A program made the position numbers and the translations under genes. The notes beneath the pieces were generated by a model, which was not told the origin of the DNA, ran no database searches, and saw only the letters and a program-made list of their open reading frames with translations. A DNA stretch of 64,000 bases, from positions 1 through 64,000 of the forward strand of contig NZ_JARKPQ010000342.1 in the NCBI RefSeq assembly GCF_029975155.1, in the 5' to 3' direction. The stretch's first letter is position 1. Each line of letters opens with the position of its first letter. Positions 1 through 9,331 of this stretch are shown piece by piece. Origin of the DNA: Propionicimonas sp. GTDB taxonomy: Bacteria; Actinomycetota; Actinomycetes; Propionibacteriales; Propionibacteriaceae.

Positions 1-830
1 CCGGCAACGGTCAGGCCGACCGCGTTGCCCGCGGCGAACACCGCGAGCGCCATCCCCGCCACCCATGGCTCCTTGCCGATGACGACGGTGGCGAAGAGCG
101 GCAGGATCGCGTTGCGGACGCCGAAGTTGGCCCAGCCGTTGGCGAACCCGGAGCCGAAGGCGGCCCGGTAGGCGCTGTCGCGCCACGCCTCGCCCACCGT
201 CATCACCGGCAGCGTGGGGCTGCCCGGCGCCGGACGCAACGACGCGTGCCGCAGGAAGACCCAGACGATGCCCGCCGCGACCAGCAACGCGACGGCGTAG
301 ACGAGGAAGGGCACCCGCAGACCGAGACTGCCGAGCAGGCCGCCGACGACGGGTCCACCGACCCCACCGAGCAGGAAGGCGGTCGCGTAGGCGGAGGAGA
401 CCCTGGCCCGGATGCTCACCGGCGCCAGGCGGATCAGGAGCGCGACCGCGGAGACCGTGAACATCGTCGACCCGATGCCGCCGAGCCCCCGGAAGAGCAG
501 CAACTGCCAGTAGTCCTGCGCGAAGGCGGTGGCTCCCGTGGACAGCGCGACGATGACCAGCCCCGCCAGGTAGACCGGACGCTCACCGAGCCGGGCGATC
601 AGCCGTCCACCTGCGGGAGCGAACACCAGCCGGAAGAACGCGAAGGCGCTGACCACCACGCTGGACGCGAACGCGCCGACGCCGAAGCTCTGCGCGAACG
701 ACGGCAGCACCGGGGTGATCAGTCCGAAGCCGATGGCGATGACGAAGGCCGCCGCGATCAGCACCCAGATCTCGCCGGGGATCCGTGGCCGCGCGTCCGG
801 CGCGGCAACGGTCTGATCGGGCACGGTCAC
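1..830 (-). CDS. MFS transporter, N-terminal part (cut by window edge)
   Basis: The minus strand encodes about 276 residues of a major facilitator superfamily transporter that runs off the left edge. After a short polar start, hydrophobic helices follow in the usual MFS spacing, beginning with IWVLIAAAFVIAIGFGLITP. The loop after helix 2 carries the MFS signature around GGRLIARLGERPVYLAG. Helix 5 has the proline/glycine-rich GGVGGPVVGGLLG stretch typical of drug:proton antiporters. The likely start is GTG at 830, or a second in-frame GTG at 824; no upstream ATG is in frame. An efflux role is expected from family resemblance, but the substrate cannot be told. About one third of the protein lies outside the window. 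Confidence 0.85.
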   Translation of the reverse strand, partial: MTVPDQTVAAPDARPRIPGEIWVLIAAAFVIAIGFGLITPVLPSFAQSFGVGAFASSVVVSAFAFFRLVFAPAGGRLIARLGERPVYLAGLVIVALSTGATAFAQDYWQLLLFRGLGGIGSTMFTVSAVALLIRLAPVSIRARVSSAYATAFLLGGVGGPVVGGLLGSLGLRVPFLVYAVALLVAAGIVWVFLRHASLRPAPGSPTLPVMTVGEAWRDSAYRAAFGSGFANGWANFGVRNAILPLFATVVIGKEPWVAGMALAVFAAGNAVGLTVA

Positions 831-863
831 CCAGTATGCCGCTGGTCCGGCACAGGGTGGGCA

Positions 864-995
864 TCACACTCGTCCACCCTGTCCGCGTCCCCTCGCCTCA
901 TCGAACGCGAGCTCGCCATCGTCGTCGCGGTGTTGCGCGGGCGACCCGTCCAAGCTATGCGCGTGCCGCACGTGCCAGACCAGGTAGACGTCCAC
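864..995 (-). pseudogene. Truncated small protein resembling the DUF7336 N-terminus
   Basis: A GTG-started frame of 43 residues opens with VDVYLVWHVRHAHSLDGSP, which I recognise as the conserved start of a small actinobacterial protein family (LWHVRH...DGS, DUF7336-like; normally about 90 residues). The similarity fades after LAFDEARG and a stop follows at once, so the second half is missing. It ends 34 bases before the GTG of the MFS gene on the same strand. The family assignment is from memory of the motif and is tentative. A short functional peptide cannot be excluded. Confidence 0.35.
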
Positions 996-1285
996 CGCGG
1001 CATCCTATTCGCGAACGCCTCCGCTGCATCGAGCAGCCCCGAGTACGGCGAGGAAGCGGCAGATCGGCGCGAGTAAGCTGCACCGAACACTGGTGCAGGG
1101 GCGGATTGTCCAAGCCGACGAGAACGAGGCCACCTCGTGCCTGACGCCGAGCGGGGACCACTGGCGGATTCTCCCGACTCACCGTTCCGACGAACAACGT
1201 GCGCTCGCTCGAGACCGAGCAACCTGGAAAGCTGAACAGGCTGATTATTCATCCACGGATCGTCCCTCCACAGCTGGGCGCGGCG

Positions 1286-1524
1286 TTAGGGGAGCAGATC
1301 CCAGTACTGCTTGCGGGCAGGCATCGCGTGGATCACCAACTCGTCACCGCCGTCGAACACCAGCACCACGGTCTCCAGCAACCGGGCCCGGGTGTCGAGC
1401 CCCAACCGAAGCTCACGAAGCGGCGGGCCGTCGTCCAGGCCTCGATCCACAGCGCCCACTCGGCGGCCTGTTCGACGTCCTCGGCGGCAATCCCGTGCTT
1501 GAGGGCGCCGGCGTGGATCTTCAC
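1286..1524 (-). pseudogene. Frameshifted toxin of a type II toxin-antitoxin pair
   Basis: The gene starts with GTG at 1524, overlapping the antitoxin stop by 4 bases (GTGA). The first frame reads VKIHAGALKHGIAAEDVEQ...WALWIE. Near 1437-1443 the conserved reading moves to another frame, which continues LDDGPPLRELRLGLDTRARL, then LLETVVLVFDGGDELVIHAM and PARKQYWDLLP to TAA at 1286. Both halves together match one toxin of about 80 residues commonly paired with ribbon-helix-helix antitoxins in actinobacteria. As read, the original frame runs on into unrelated Trp/Pro-rich sequence, so no intact toxin is made. A sequencing error or programmed frameshifting would look the same. Confidence 0.6.
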
Positions 1525-1754
1525 GCCGCATAATGCGCGAGTGCGGCCCTGATCGCCTCCGAGCGGCTCAAGTCGTGGCGTTTCGCGGCAGCATCCAAAG
1601 CGTCGAGCTCCTCGGCGGTCAGACGTACCGCAACCACCTGCGCCGGCTCCGCACCACGACCGGGACGGCCACGTCCCCGACGCTTCAACTCGGAGACGTC
1701 ATAGCCAGACTCAGCCTCGTCCGCCCATTTCTGGATCTGCTCCTCACTCACCAC
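1521..1754 (-). CDS. Ribbon-helix-helix (CopG-like) antitoxin
   Basis: This 77-residue protein has an acidic N-terminus (SEEQIQKWADEAESGYDVSE), a basic linker (KRRGRGRPGRG), and a C-terminal MetJ/Arc-type ribbon-helix-helix: the strand AQVVAVRLTAEELDAL, then AAKRHDLSRSEAIRAALAHY. Such proteins bind the operator of their own operon and neutralise the toxin encoded just downstream, with which this gene overlaps by 4 bases. The start is one of two adjacent GTG codons (1754 or 1751). A TATACG box at 1763-1768 lies only about 9 bases upstream and no Shine-Dalgarno site is visible, so the transcript may be leaderless. The antitoxin frame is intact although its toxin is broken. Confidence 0.7.
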   Translation of the reverse strand: MVSEEQIQKWADEAESGYDVSELKRRGRGRPGRGAEPAQVVAVRLTAEELDALDAAAKRHDLSRSEAIRAALAHYAA

Positions 1755-2062
1755 ACACAAATCGTATAACGAAAACCTCAGCCAGCAAGACTCAGATCGG
1801 GACAGCCCGAGCACGGCGGCGAGCGATGCCGGCGAGCTTTCACTGCCGGCCCACCGGCCCCGTCCGCAGCCGCCTGCCCCCAACAGGGGCCAGCGCACTT
1901 CCCTATCACGGCCTCCCCGCCGAATCACCACCGGCGTACGGCAGGAGGGGGCGCGGACACGAGGACCACTGGCCTGGGCAGCGACGCCGCCGTCCGATCT
2001 GGCGCGCGCCTCGCAACCGATGTCGACGTGGGCGAAAATGCTCGTGGTCTACCGTCTTCCCC
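1755..2062. other. Intergenic region without a convincing gene
   Basis: About 308 bases between the divergent antitoxin and acyltransferase genes. Apart from the TATACG box next to the antitoxin, I see no gene, RNA or repeat here. Open frames exist on both strands, but their composition is Arg/Pro/Gly-rich and has no recognisable motif. Confidence 0.5.
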
Positions 2063-2923
2063 GTGGTGGACCGGATCGGCCGGGCTGAGAAGCGGACGCG
2101 CGAACCCGCGGACAGCCTCCGCGAAAGCTCCGCCGCGGACCTGCTTCGCGGGCTCGGGGCAGACTGGGCCGCCCCGGCCCTCGGCGGCGTGGCTCGCCTG
2201 GCGGTGGGACGGTTCGTTGCGGACATGATCGAGATGGACGTCGCTCTCGCCCGCGGTGGCCCGGCCGCCGCTGCGGACGCGGTGCTGTCGCGGTACGCGG
2301 GCACCGTGACGATCCGCGGCGAGGAACGGGTGCCTCCCAGCGGCCCGCTGGTGGTCGTCGCCAACCACGCCGGCACGGTTGACACCCCGGCCCTCTGGCG
2401 CCTGCTCGCTGCCCGCGACGACCTGCGGACGATCGCCCTCGACCGCCCGTTCCTGCGGGCGCTGCCTCACCTCGCGTCCCGGCTGCTGTTGGTCGCAGCG
2501 GACGCGCGCGGGCGAATCGGTGTGGCGCGCGCGGCGGCCGATCACCTCCGCGCGGGTGGCGCACTGCTCACCTTTCCCGCCGGGGCAATCGAGCCGGATC
2601 CCGCGCTACGGCTCGCAGACGCCCTGACTTCCCTGGCCGGCTGGGGGAACGCGACCGAACTCTTCGTTCGACTCGTCCCGGAGACGGCGGTGCTCCCGGT
2701 CGCGGTATCAGGCGTGGTCTCGCGGCGAATGCTGCGCAGCCCGTTCTCCCGCTGGCGGGTAACGTCCCCGGATCGCGAGTTGTCCGCCGCGACGCTCCAG
2801 GTGCTCCTGCGCGACCGGTCGATCAATCCGGTCCTGTCCGTGGCCCCACCACTGCGAGGCACTGCCGGCACCGCAGAACTCCGGGCCGCGATGGAGGGGC
2901 TGCTGCACGACTGTGTTCGATGA
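2063..2923 (+). CDS. PlsC-like acyltransferase
   Basis: A protein of about 286 residues with the lysophospholipid acyltransferase (PlsC/LPLAT) signature. The catalytic H(X4)D motif is in VVVANHAGTVDTPALW (about residues 95-110). The substrate-binding block that is usually FPEGTRS appears as TFPAGAIEPDP. A hydrophobic ARDDLRTIALDRPFLRALPHL block lies between them. The family transfers acyl chains to glycerol phosphate or related acceptors at the membrane. The start is uncertain: GTG 2063 or GTG 2066 are the best candidates because the upstream in-frame sequence is Arg-rich and unconserved, yet neither has a clear ribosome binding site. The substrate is not predictable. Confidence 0.7.
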   Translation: MVDRIGRAEKRTREPADSLRESSAADLLRGLGADWAAPALGGVARLAVGRFVADMIEMDVALARGGPAAAADAVLSRYAGTVTIRGEERVPPSGPLVVVANHAGTVDTPALWRLLAARDDLRTIALDRPFLRALPHLASRLLLVAADARGRIGVARAAADHLRAGGALLTFPAGAIEPDPALRLADALTSLAGWGNATELFVRLVPETAVLPVAVSGVVSRRMLRSPFSRWRVTSPDRELSAATLQVLLRDRSINPVLSVAPPLRGTAGTAELRAAMEGLLHDCVR

Positions 2924-3036
2924 GGGCCGGCGTCCGGTGTTGGCCCGTCACCCATCCGACGCGGGTCGTGGCCGTCGGTCGGCGGCTGCAGCTCTTGCCA
3001 TCGACGCCGGCAGAACCGGTCTGGTAGAAAGGCCGG

Positions 3037-5637
3037 ATGGCGGGCGGGGACGAAGTAGCTGCGATCGCCGGCGTGGTGGATCGGCCGCGGCTGTACCAGG
3101 TGCTCGACTCTTCGCTGGTGCGGGTCTGCGTGGTGCAGGGCCCCAGCGGCTCGGGCAAGACGACGCTGTTGCGCAGCTGGGCGCTCCAGCGGACGCAGGA
3201 GACGCCGATCACCTGGGTCTCACTGAGCGACCGGGTCACCAGCCGCCAGGCCTTCTGGCAGCACGTCGCCAACAGCGCGTCGCGGCTGGGCGAGCTCTCG
3301 GAGGGCACCGCCGTCCACGTGAAGGAACAGCTGAGCCTCGCGGCCGATCCCGTCCGGATCGCCAGCGGGATCCTCGCCGGCGTCGGCCCGGCCGTCCTCG
3401 TCCTGGACGCGTACGAGCACCTCGGTGAGGTGATGGCGGAGATCGATGCGGATCTGGCGCGCCTGCTGGTCGCGGCGCCCGATCTTCGAGTCCTGGTGAC
3501 CACGAGGAGTCGGACGGAGCTGGCCGACTTCGACCCGCCCGGCGGGATCGTGCGCGTCATCACGCTCGCCGAGCTGGCGCTGACCCCGGAGGAGGTCGGT
3601 GCGTTGATCGTGGCCCAGACCGGGATCGCCGACGAACGCCTCGCCGCCTCGGTGGCGAGCGCCACGCGAGGGTTCGCGCTCACGGTGCGGGCGGTGGTGC
3701 TCACGTTGTCCCAGCTCGGCCGGATTCCTCATCCCGACTCGGCGGAATGGAACGACGTCGTGGCGGCGAGACTCGAGTCCCTCCTGCCCGACCCCGTGGC
3801 GGCGCAGTTCGTCACCGACACGAGTGTTCCGCCCTATGTCGACGTGGAGTTGGGGCAGCTCCTGAGCGGACGCCAGGAGACGGCCGAGCTCCTGGCCATG
3901 CTGGAGCGCAACGGTTTCGGCCGCTGGATCCCCTATGCCCGTCATCGCCCGGTGTTCCAGTACGTCGAGACGATCCGGGACGCCTTCCGGGCCCGGGCCG
4001 CCGACGAGCCGGAGCGGTTCCGGCGCTCCTGTGTGATCACCGCCTCCTGGCTCCTCGAGAACGAGGAGGTCGTCGAGCAGGCCCTGCAGTTCGCCATCGA
4101 CGGTGGCGACCATGCCCTCGCCGACCGGGTCTTCGTCTCGGTGGTGATCGGCAACCCGGACAGCTACACCAGCGACCGGTTCCTGGCCACCCTCAAGGAG
4201 GTTCCCCAGGCGGCACTGGGTGAGTACCCGATGCTCGCGTTCGGGCTCGCCCTCGCCCTTGCGGGCAACCCGATGCTCCGGGGTGAGGCTCCGCCCGTGG
4301 CCCGGATCGCGTTCGAGTCGACAGCGCGTCCTGCCTACATCGAACCGACCATCGACGCGTTCTCGCTGGCGAGCATGCAGGCGATCGCCCGCCGCTTGGC
4401 GTGGAGGTTCCGTGACTCCTCGGACGCGTGCCTGAGCGTGCTGCGGACGGTGGACGCCATCGACCCGGCCTTGCTGGAGCGGTTCGGCGAGCATGTGGGG
4501 ACGATCCTGCGACAGCTGAGCTATTCGCTCCTTCAGGGTGGCCGGATCGACGAGGCCATGTCGGCGATCGACCGGTCGGTCTCCTTGTGCCCGACCCAGA
4601 CGACGCGGAACTACTCGACGGTCTACGCGGCCGGAACCAGCGCGTTCGCCGGCGACCTGGCGCGAGCCAAGGTCCTGTCCGCCTCGATCGACCTCAAGGC
4701 CTGGCCGGTGGAGTGGAGAGACTCGTTCATGAACGGTCTCGGCCTGGTCGCCGACGGGTATGCCCGGCTGGACGCCCTGGACTTCTCCGGCGCCGCGGAC
4801 GTCCTGCGTGACGCCAGCTCCTACATCCAGACGGCGGAGTTCTGGCCCTTCCTCACCGGGATCTCGGTCTCCGCACGCCACGGGCTCGGTCAGGCGCGGG
4901 CCGAGGCCGAGCGGGTGACCCGGGAGCTCGCCGCCCCGGTGCCTCCTCCCGGTGTCGGCGACAACGTGGCCACGGAACGCCTGCACGCCGTGCTCGCGCT
5001 CGCGTGGCTGGCCGGCGGCGATCAGCGCGCCGCCGCCAGGGCGCTCGACGGGCAACCGGACGACAGCCCGTACCTGGCCATCGGCAGGATCGCGGTGTTG
5101 CTGGCCGCTGGACGGGACCACCAGGCGCTCCAGCTGGCCCGTGACCTGCTGGAGCTGCCCGGGCACACCATCCGGACCCTGGCGGAGACGCGGACCTTCG
5201 GGGCTGTGGCAGCGCTCCGGCAACACGAACCGGAGCTGGCCTGGACGTGGCTCAGCGCCGGCGCGGTGGCATGGGAGACGTACGGGCCGAGGGTGCACGT
5301 CGCACTGCTCGCTCCGCGCGATCGCAGGCTTCTCTGGGAGTTCGCCCGCGAGCGGGGGTCGGCGAGCCTGCAGCGCTACCTCGACGTCCCGGCCTCCGAG
5401 GCGCGCGCGAGCGGCCTCGCCGCAGCAGCCCTGACCGCGCGGGAACGCGTCGTGCTGGCCGCGCTCGCCGAGCACGAAGGCGTCCGCGCCATCGCCCAGG
5501 CCCTGGTGGTCTCACCGCACACCGTCAAGTCCCAGCTGCAGAGCATCTACCGAAAACTCGGCGTGACGTCCCGCGAGGCGGCGATCGCCGTGGCCCAGGA
5601 ACTGGGTCTTCTCGACTCGCCTTCGTCCGCGCTCTAG
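3037..5637 (+). CDS. Large ATP-binding LuxR-family (LAL/MalT-like) transcription regulator
   Basis: An 866-residue protein with the layout of LAL regulators. It has an N-terminal STAND-type ATPase with Walker A GPSGSGKTT (residues 35-43) and Walker B VLVLDAYEHL (about 128). A long helical middle part has TPR-like character. The C-terminal LuxR helix-turn-helix is LTARERVVLAALAEHEGV... SPHTVKSQLQSIYRKLGV (about 795-855). Such proteins activate target promoters when ATP and an inducer bind. The ATG at 3037 has a GAAAGG ribosome binding site. The next gene downstream on the same strand encodes a large surface protein and is a plausible target (inference from position). Confidence 0.9.
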   Translation: MAGGDEVAAIAGVVDRPRLYQVLDSSLVRVCVVQGPSGSGKTTLLRSWALQRTQETPITWVSLSDRVTSRQAFWQHVANSASRLGELSEGTAVHVKEQLSLAADPVRIASGILAGVGPAVLVLDAYEHLGEVMAEIDADLARLLVAAPDLRVLVTTRSRTELADFDPPGGIVRVITLAELALTPEEVGALIVAQTGIADERLAASVASATRGFALTVRAVVLTLSQLGRIPHPDSAEWNDVVAARLESLLPDPVAAQFVTDTSVPPYVDVELGQLLSGRQETAELLAMLERNGFGRWIPYARHRPVFQYVETIRDAFRARAADEPERFRRSCVITASWLLENEEVVEQALQFAIDGGDHALADRVFVSVVIGNPDSYTSDRFLATLKEVPQAALGEYPMLAFGLALALAGNPMLRGEAPPVARIAFESTARPAYIEPTIDAFSLASMQAIARRLAWRFRDSSDACLSVLRTVDAIDPALLERFGEHVGTILRQLSYSLLQGGRIDEAMSAIDRSVSLCPTQTTRNYSTVYAAGTSAFAGDLARAKVLSASIDLKAWPVEWRDSFMNGLGLVADGYARLDALDFSGAADVLRDASSYIQTAEFWPFLTGISVSARHGLGQARAEAERVTRELAAPVPPPGVGDNVATERLHAVLALAWLAGGDQRAAARALDGQPDDSPYLAIGRIAVLLAAGRDHQALQLARDLLELPGHTIRTLAETRTFGAVAALRQHEPELAWTWLSAGAVAWETYGPRVHVALLAPRDRRLLWEFARERGSASLQRYLDVPASEARASGLAAAALTARERVVLAALAEHEGVRAIAQALVVSPHTVKSQLQSIYRKLGVTSREAAIAVAQELGLLDSPSSAL

Positions 5638-5823
5638 TCCCGGTACCAAGTTCCGCCTGACCAGGGCGAATTCGGGCTCCGAGGGGTGTCTGCGCCGATG
5701 CCATCTGCGCCACGATGGCGCACCAATCGTGCCCGTGCCACGGCTCGCCCGTCCGACGAACGCGGGGCGCCTGCGCGTCCGTGATCCGCCGGCTTGCCGA
5801 GCCGACCACCAGAGAGAGTCTCC

Positions 5824-8800
5824 ATGCCGCGTCCGGAATCCACAGCTGAACACCGCTCCGCTCACCTGATCACCCGGGCGCTGTCGCTCGCCCTCACCGT
5901 CGCCCTGGCGATGGCGTCCCTGATCGTGGGGGCGCAGCCGGCTCACGCGGCGACGCCCGGGATCACCGCGAGCGTCCTGCTCGGCAATGAGACCTACGAC
6001 GGCACCACAGTGGTCAACGAGGGCGACACCCTGACCCTCCGGGTGCAGTACACCGACCAGGTCGCTCCCGGCTCGACGGTCGAGTTCGAGCTCGGCGACA
6101 ACGTGACCGTGAGCGCCGTTCCGAGCGGCAACTCGGCGATCACCAACGTCGTCCGGGATGGAAACAAGGTCCGGGTCACCTTCGCCGATCCATGGCCGAG
6201 TGGAGTCAACCAGGGTGTCTTCGACCTGAGGTTCACCGTGAACTCCGTCGACGAGAGCACGCGCGAGGCGATCACGTGGAAGATCGACGGCGAGGAGTCC
6301 TCCCGCCAGGTGATCATCCGCAACTCCGGCGACGAGTTCGCCAACGTCACCAACGGGCAGAGCAAGAACCTCTCGCCGGACAACCGCAACAACGTGATGT
6401 CCGTCTCGGCCGACGGCACTGTGACGCTCAACCCCGGCGTGGTCGGCTCGACCCTGACCACCTACACGCTCCGCGTCACCAGCGCAGAAGCACGCAACGG
6501 CCTGACCATCGCCGACCAGTTGCCCGCGAACCTTGCCTATCTGGCCGGCTCGTTCTCGGCACAGTTGACCACCTGGGACGCCGACGGGCTCAACCGCGAG
6601 ACCAATCCGTTCGCATTCTCGCCCACCATCACCGGCAACTCCTTCACCAGCGACGTGACCCTGCCCGAGAACTCGATCCTGGTCATCACCTACGCCGTCA
6701 CGGTGCCGGACGAGGCGGCCCGCGTCGCCCTCCAGGCACAGTTGCAGGCCGCGGCGGATGCGCGCAACGGCGACCCGGGCAACTTCTTCATCTCCCTGCA
6801 GAACACCGCGACGTTCGGGACCGAGTCCCGCACGGCGACCCTTCGACTGACCGGCGCGCTGCCCGCGGCGCCCGGCCCCAACCCCGGCTCCGCCTTCGGC
6901 AAGACCTCCGACTGGACGACCCAGGAACTGAAGGCGAACGCGGACGGCACGCTCACGCCACCCGAGGAGATCGCCTACACCCTGCACGCCGACCTCGCCC
7001 AGTGGGACGGCCGGCCCGACAACGCCAACTTCACCCTGACCCGCAACGTCGTGATCCGCGACACCCTGCCGGCCCAGGCGAGCTGGAACACCGGGGACGC
7101 CGCCTTCCTCACCGCGACCGGGAACCTGGCGCTGACCCGGGCCGCCGACAGCGTCACCTGCGCCGACGCGGAGATGGCCACCGACGCCCAGATCGGCACC
7201 TACTGCGTCAGCGGCCAGACCCTGCTGATCAACCTCGGCAGGACCTCGAGCACGAGTGTCGACATCGCGGCCAAGGCCCAGCTCAACACCGTTACGGGAC
7301 TGCCCGACCACCCCGACGGCACGACCGTCGAGGACGGTCACGCCTACCGGCTGCGCAACACCGCCCAGTTCTTCTACCGTTCCGGCAACCCGTACTCGGC
7401 CACTCGTGACGCGAAGGTCGTGACCCTGCCCCAGGACACGTCCGGTGGCATCAACGACTCCAGCGTCTTCACCAAGCAGGGCACCGCGGACGACACCGCC
7501 GTCAACCCCGGCGACACGGTGACCGTGGCCTACACGTTCACCGTGGCGGCGGGCAAGGGCATCGACGTCCGGACGAGCCACATCGTCGACTACATCGACC
7601 ACTCGGTCTTCGACCTCAGCGACCCCGACGCGATCCACATCGGCGGCACCTACGACGGACAGACCCTGGGCTCCGCCGACTTCGCCACCAGCCTCGACGC
7701 CGACGGCAACCTCGTCATCGCGCTGAGCGATGCCGGCAGGGCCGTCGTGACCACCCGTGGCGTGGACAGGCGGCTGGTCGTCAACATCACGCTGACCACG
7801 GTGCCCTTCGACGGCAAGGAGACCAAGACCATCACGAACCGGGCCACCCTGTTCGGGCAGGACGGCGACCCCGACTACTGGTCGGAGAGCGGTACCGAGG
7901 CCACCTCCTACGGCGACGAGGCCGAGGTCCGCAAGACCGTCTTCGACCGCGGTGACGAGGACTGGGTGCAGACCCTCAAGGCCCAGCGGGACGCCGACGG
8001 CCGGCTGACCCAGAGCGTCTACACCTACCGGGTCGAGTTCATCCCCCACGGCAACTATGACGGTGTCGTGATCGCCGACGTCCGCGACGTGCTGCCGGCC
8101 GGCGTGAGCTTCCTCGGCTTCGTGACCGCCGCGAACGCGGCCACCGCGACGAACCCCGTCCCGGGCCCGGTCGACATCGGCGGGAACATCGAGGCCACCT
8201 ACACCGGCGGGGTGGTGACCCTGAAGCAGCAGGACGGGACGGTCCTCGACGCCAGCAGGACGATCGCCGCCTACTTCGCGGTGCGGGTCGTCGATCCTTC
8301 CGCCTCGGTCCCGATCGTCAACCAGATCGGCACCAGCCGCGCCGAGATCGTGCCGATGTCCTACGCGGTGGGTGACTACGTCTGGATCGACGCCGACCGC
8401 GACGGCGTGCAGGACGCCGGCGAGGAGGTTCTGCCGGGCGTGACAGTGGAACTCCTCGACGCCGCCGGGGCAGTGGTGGGCACGACCACCACCGATGCCC
8501 AGGGCCGCTACCTGTTCGACAACCTGGTGGCGGGCACCTATCAGGTGCGGTTCACCCTCACCGAGGAACAGGCTGCCCGCTACGCCTTCACCAGTGAGGG
8601 TGCCGGCAGCAGTGATGCCGTCGACTCCGATGCGGTCGTCCAGACCGGCGGCCGGGTAGGCCTGACCAGGCAGTTCGTCCTCGACGGCACGAACCAGTCG
8701 CTCACCACCGACTACGACCGGCAGGTGCAGGCCTCGGAGGGCATCGATCCCACCTGGGACGCCGGGGTCGTGCTCACGTCGGTCTCGGTAGGCGACTACG

Positions 8801-9312
8801 TCTGGGTGGACACCAACCGCAACGGTCGGCAGGATCCCGGTGAGCCGGGCATCCCGGGGGTCGTCCTCGAGCTGATCGGCCCTGACGGCGAGCCCGTCAC
8901 CGACGTGTACGGCAATCCGGTGGGGCCGGTGACGACCGGTCCGAATGGCGAGTACACCTTTGAGAACCTGCCCGCTCTGACCGGCGAGCAGACCTACACG
9001 GTGCGGATCGACCGGGACGCCTCGGCGGACGCGCTGCGTCCCTACGTCCCCACCGGTGCGGGACAGGGCGACCGGGCCGGGGACTCCTCCACCTGGGAGA
9101 CCACGACCGACCCAGGCGACCTGCACAACGACGGTGACCGCGACCCCACCCTCGACTTCGGGTTCGTCACTCCGCTGTCCTCCGCAGGCGATACCGATGA
9201 CGAGCTCGCCTACACCGGAGCCGAGGGCGCGCTCTGGGCACTCGCCATCGGGGGCATCGCGCTGGTGCTGGCGGGCGTGGGGCTGCGGATCGGCCGGCAA
9301 CGAGCCGAGTAG
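5824..9312 (+). CDS. Sortase-anchored surface protein with SdrD B-like repeats
   Basis: A 1162-residue surface protein. It has a signal peptide (basic start, then LALTVALAMASLIVGAQPAHA, cleavage near residue 42). A long series of beta-rich modules resembles isopeptide-forming fimbrial/adhesin domains (DUF11-like). Two SdrD B-like Cna-type modules begin VGDYVWIDADRDGVQDAGE (about 848) and VGDYVWVDTNRNGRQDPGE (about 988), each with a Ca-binding-like Asp/Asn loop. The C-terminus is a class E sortase signal LAYTG (about 1128), a hydrophobic helix and an RIGRQRAE tail. The ATG at 5824 is preceded by GAGAGAG and begins the signal peptide; an earlier ATG at 5794 adds unlike sequence. No sortase gene lies within the window. 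Confidence 0.88.
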   Translation: MPRPESTAEHRSAHLITRALSLALTVALAMASLIVGAQPAHAATPGITASVLLGNETYDGTTVVNEGDTLTLRVQYTDQVAPGSTVEFELGDNVTVSAVPSGNSAITNVVRDGNKVRVTFADPWPSGVNQGVFDLRFTVNSVDESTREAITWKIDGEESSRQVIIRNSGDEFANVTNGQSKNLSPDNRNNVMSVSADGTVTLNPGVVGSTLTTYTLRVTSAEARNGLTIADQLPANLAYLAGSFSAQLTTWDADGLNRETNPFAFSPTITGNSFTSDVTLPENSILVITYAVTVPDEAARVALQAQLQAAADARNGDPGNFFISLQNTATFGTESRTATLRLTGALPAAPGPNPGSAFGKTSDWTTQELKANADGTLTPPEEIAYTLHADLAQWDGRPDNANFTLTRNVVIRDTLPAQASWNTGDAAFLTATGNLALTRAADSVTCADAEMATDAQIGTYCVSGQTLLINLGRTSSTSVDIAAKAQLNTVTGLPDHPDGTTVEDGHAYRLRNTAQFFYRSGNPYSATRDAKVVTLPQDTSGGINDSSVFTKQGTADDTAVNPGDTVTVAYTFTVAAGKGIDVRTSHIVDYIDHSVFDLSDPDAIHIGGTYDGQTLGSADFATSLDADGNLVIALSDAGRAVVTTRGVDRRLVVNITLTTVPFDGKETKTITNRATLFGQDGDPDYWSESGTEATSYGDEAEVRKTVFDRGDEDWVQTLKAQRDADGRLTQSVYTYRVEFIPHGNYDGVVIADVRDVLPAGVSFLGFVTAANAATATNPVPGPVDIGGNIEATYTGGVVTLKQQDGTVLDASRTIAAYFAVRVVDPSASVPIVNQIGTSRAEIVPMSYAVGDYVWIDADRDGVQDAGEEVLPGVTVELLDAAGAVVGTTTTDAQGRYLFDNLVAGTYQVRFTLTEEQAARYAFTSEGAGSSDAVDSDAVVQTGGRVGLTRQFVLDGTNQSLTTDYDRQVQASEGIDPTWDAGVVLTSVSVGDYVWVDTNRNGRQDPGEPGIPGVVLELIGPDGEPVTDVYGNPVGPVTTGPNGEYTFENLPALTGEQTYTVRIDRDASADALRPYVPTGAGQGDRAGDSSTWETTTDPGDLHNDGDRDPTLDFGFVTPLSSAGDTDDELAYTGAEGALWALAIGGIALVLAGVGLRIGRQRAE

Positions 9313-9331
9313 GCAGGGATCCGCGACCGAG

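Noticed and set aside
246-1076. Long Arg/Asp/Gly-rich open frame opposite the MFS gene
   Set aside because: The composition is typical of an antisense shadow in high-GC DNA and no motif is present, whereas the opposite strand encodes clear MFS helices.
5512-9300. 1262-codon open frame antisense to the surface protein
   Set aside because: Val/Gly/Asp-rich shadow produced by codon bias; the plus strand has a signal peptide, repeats and a sortase motif.
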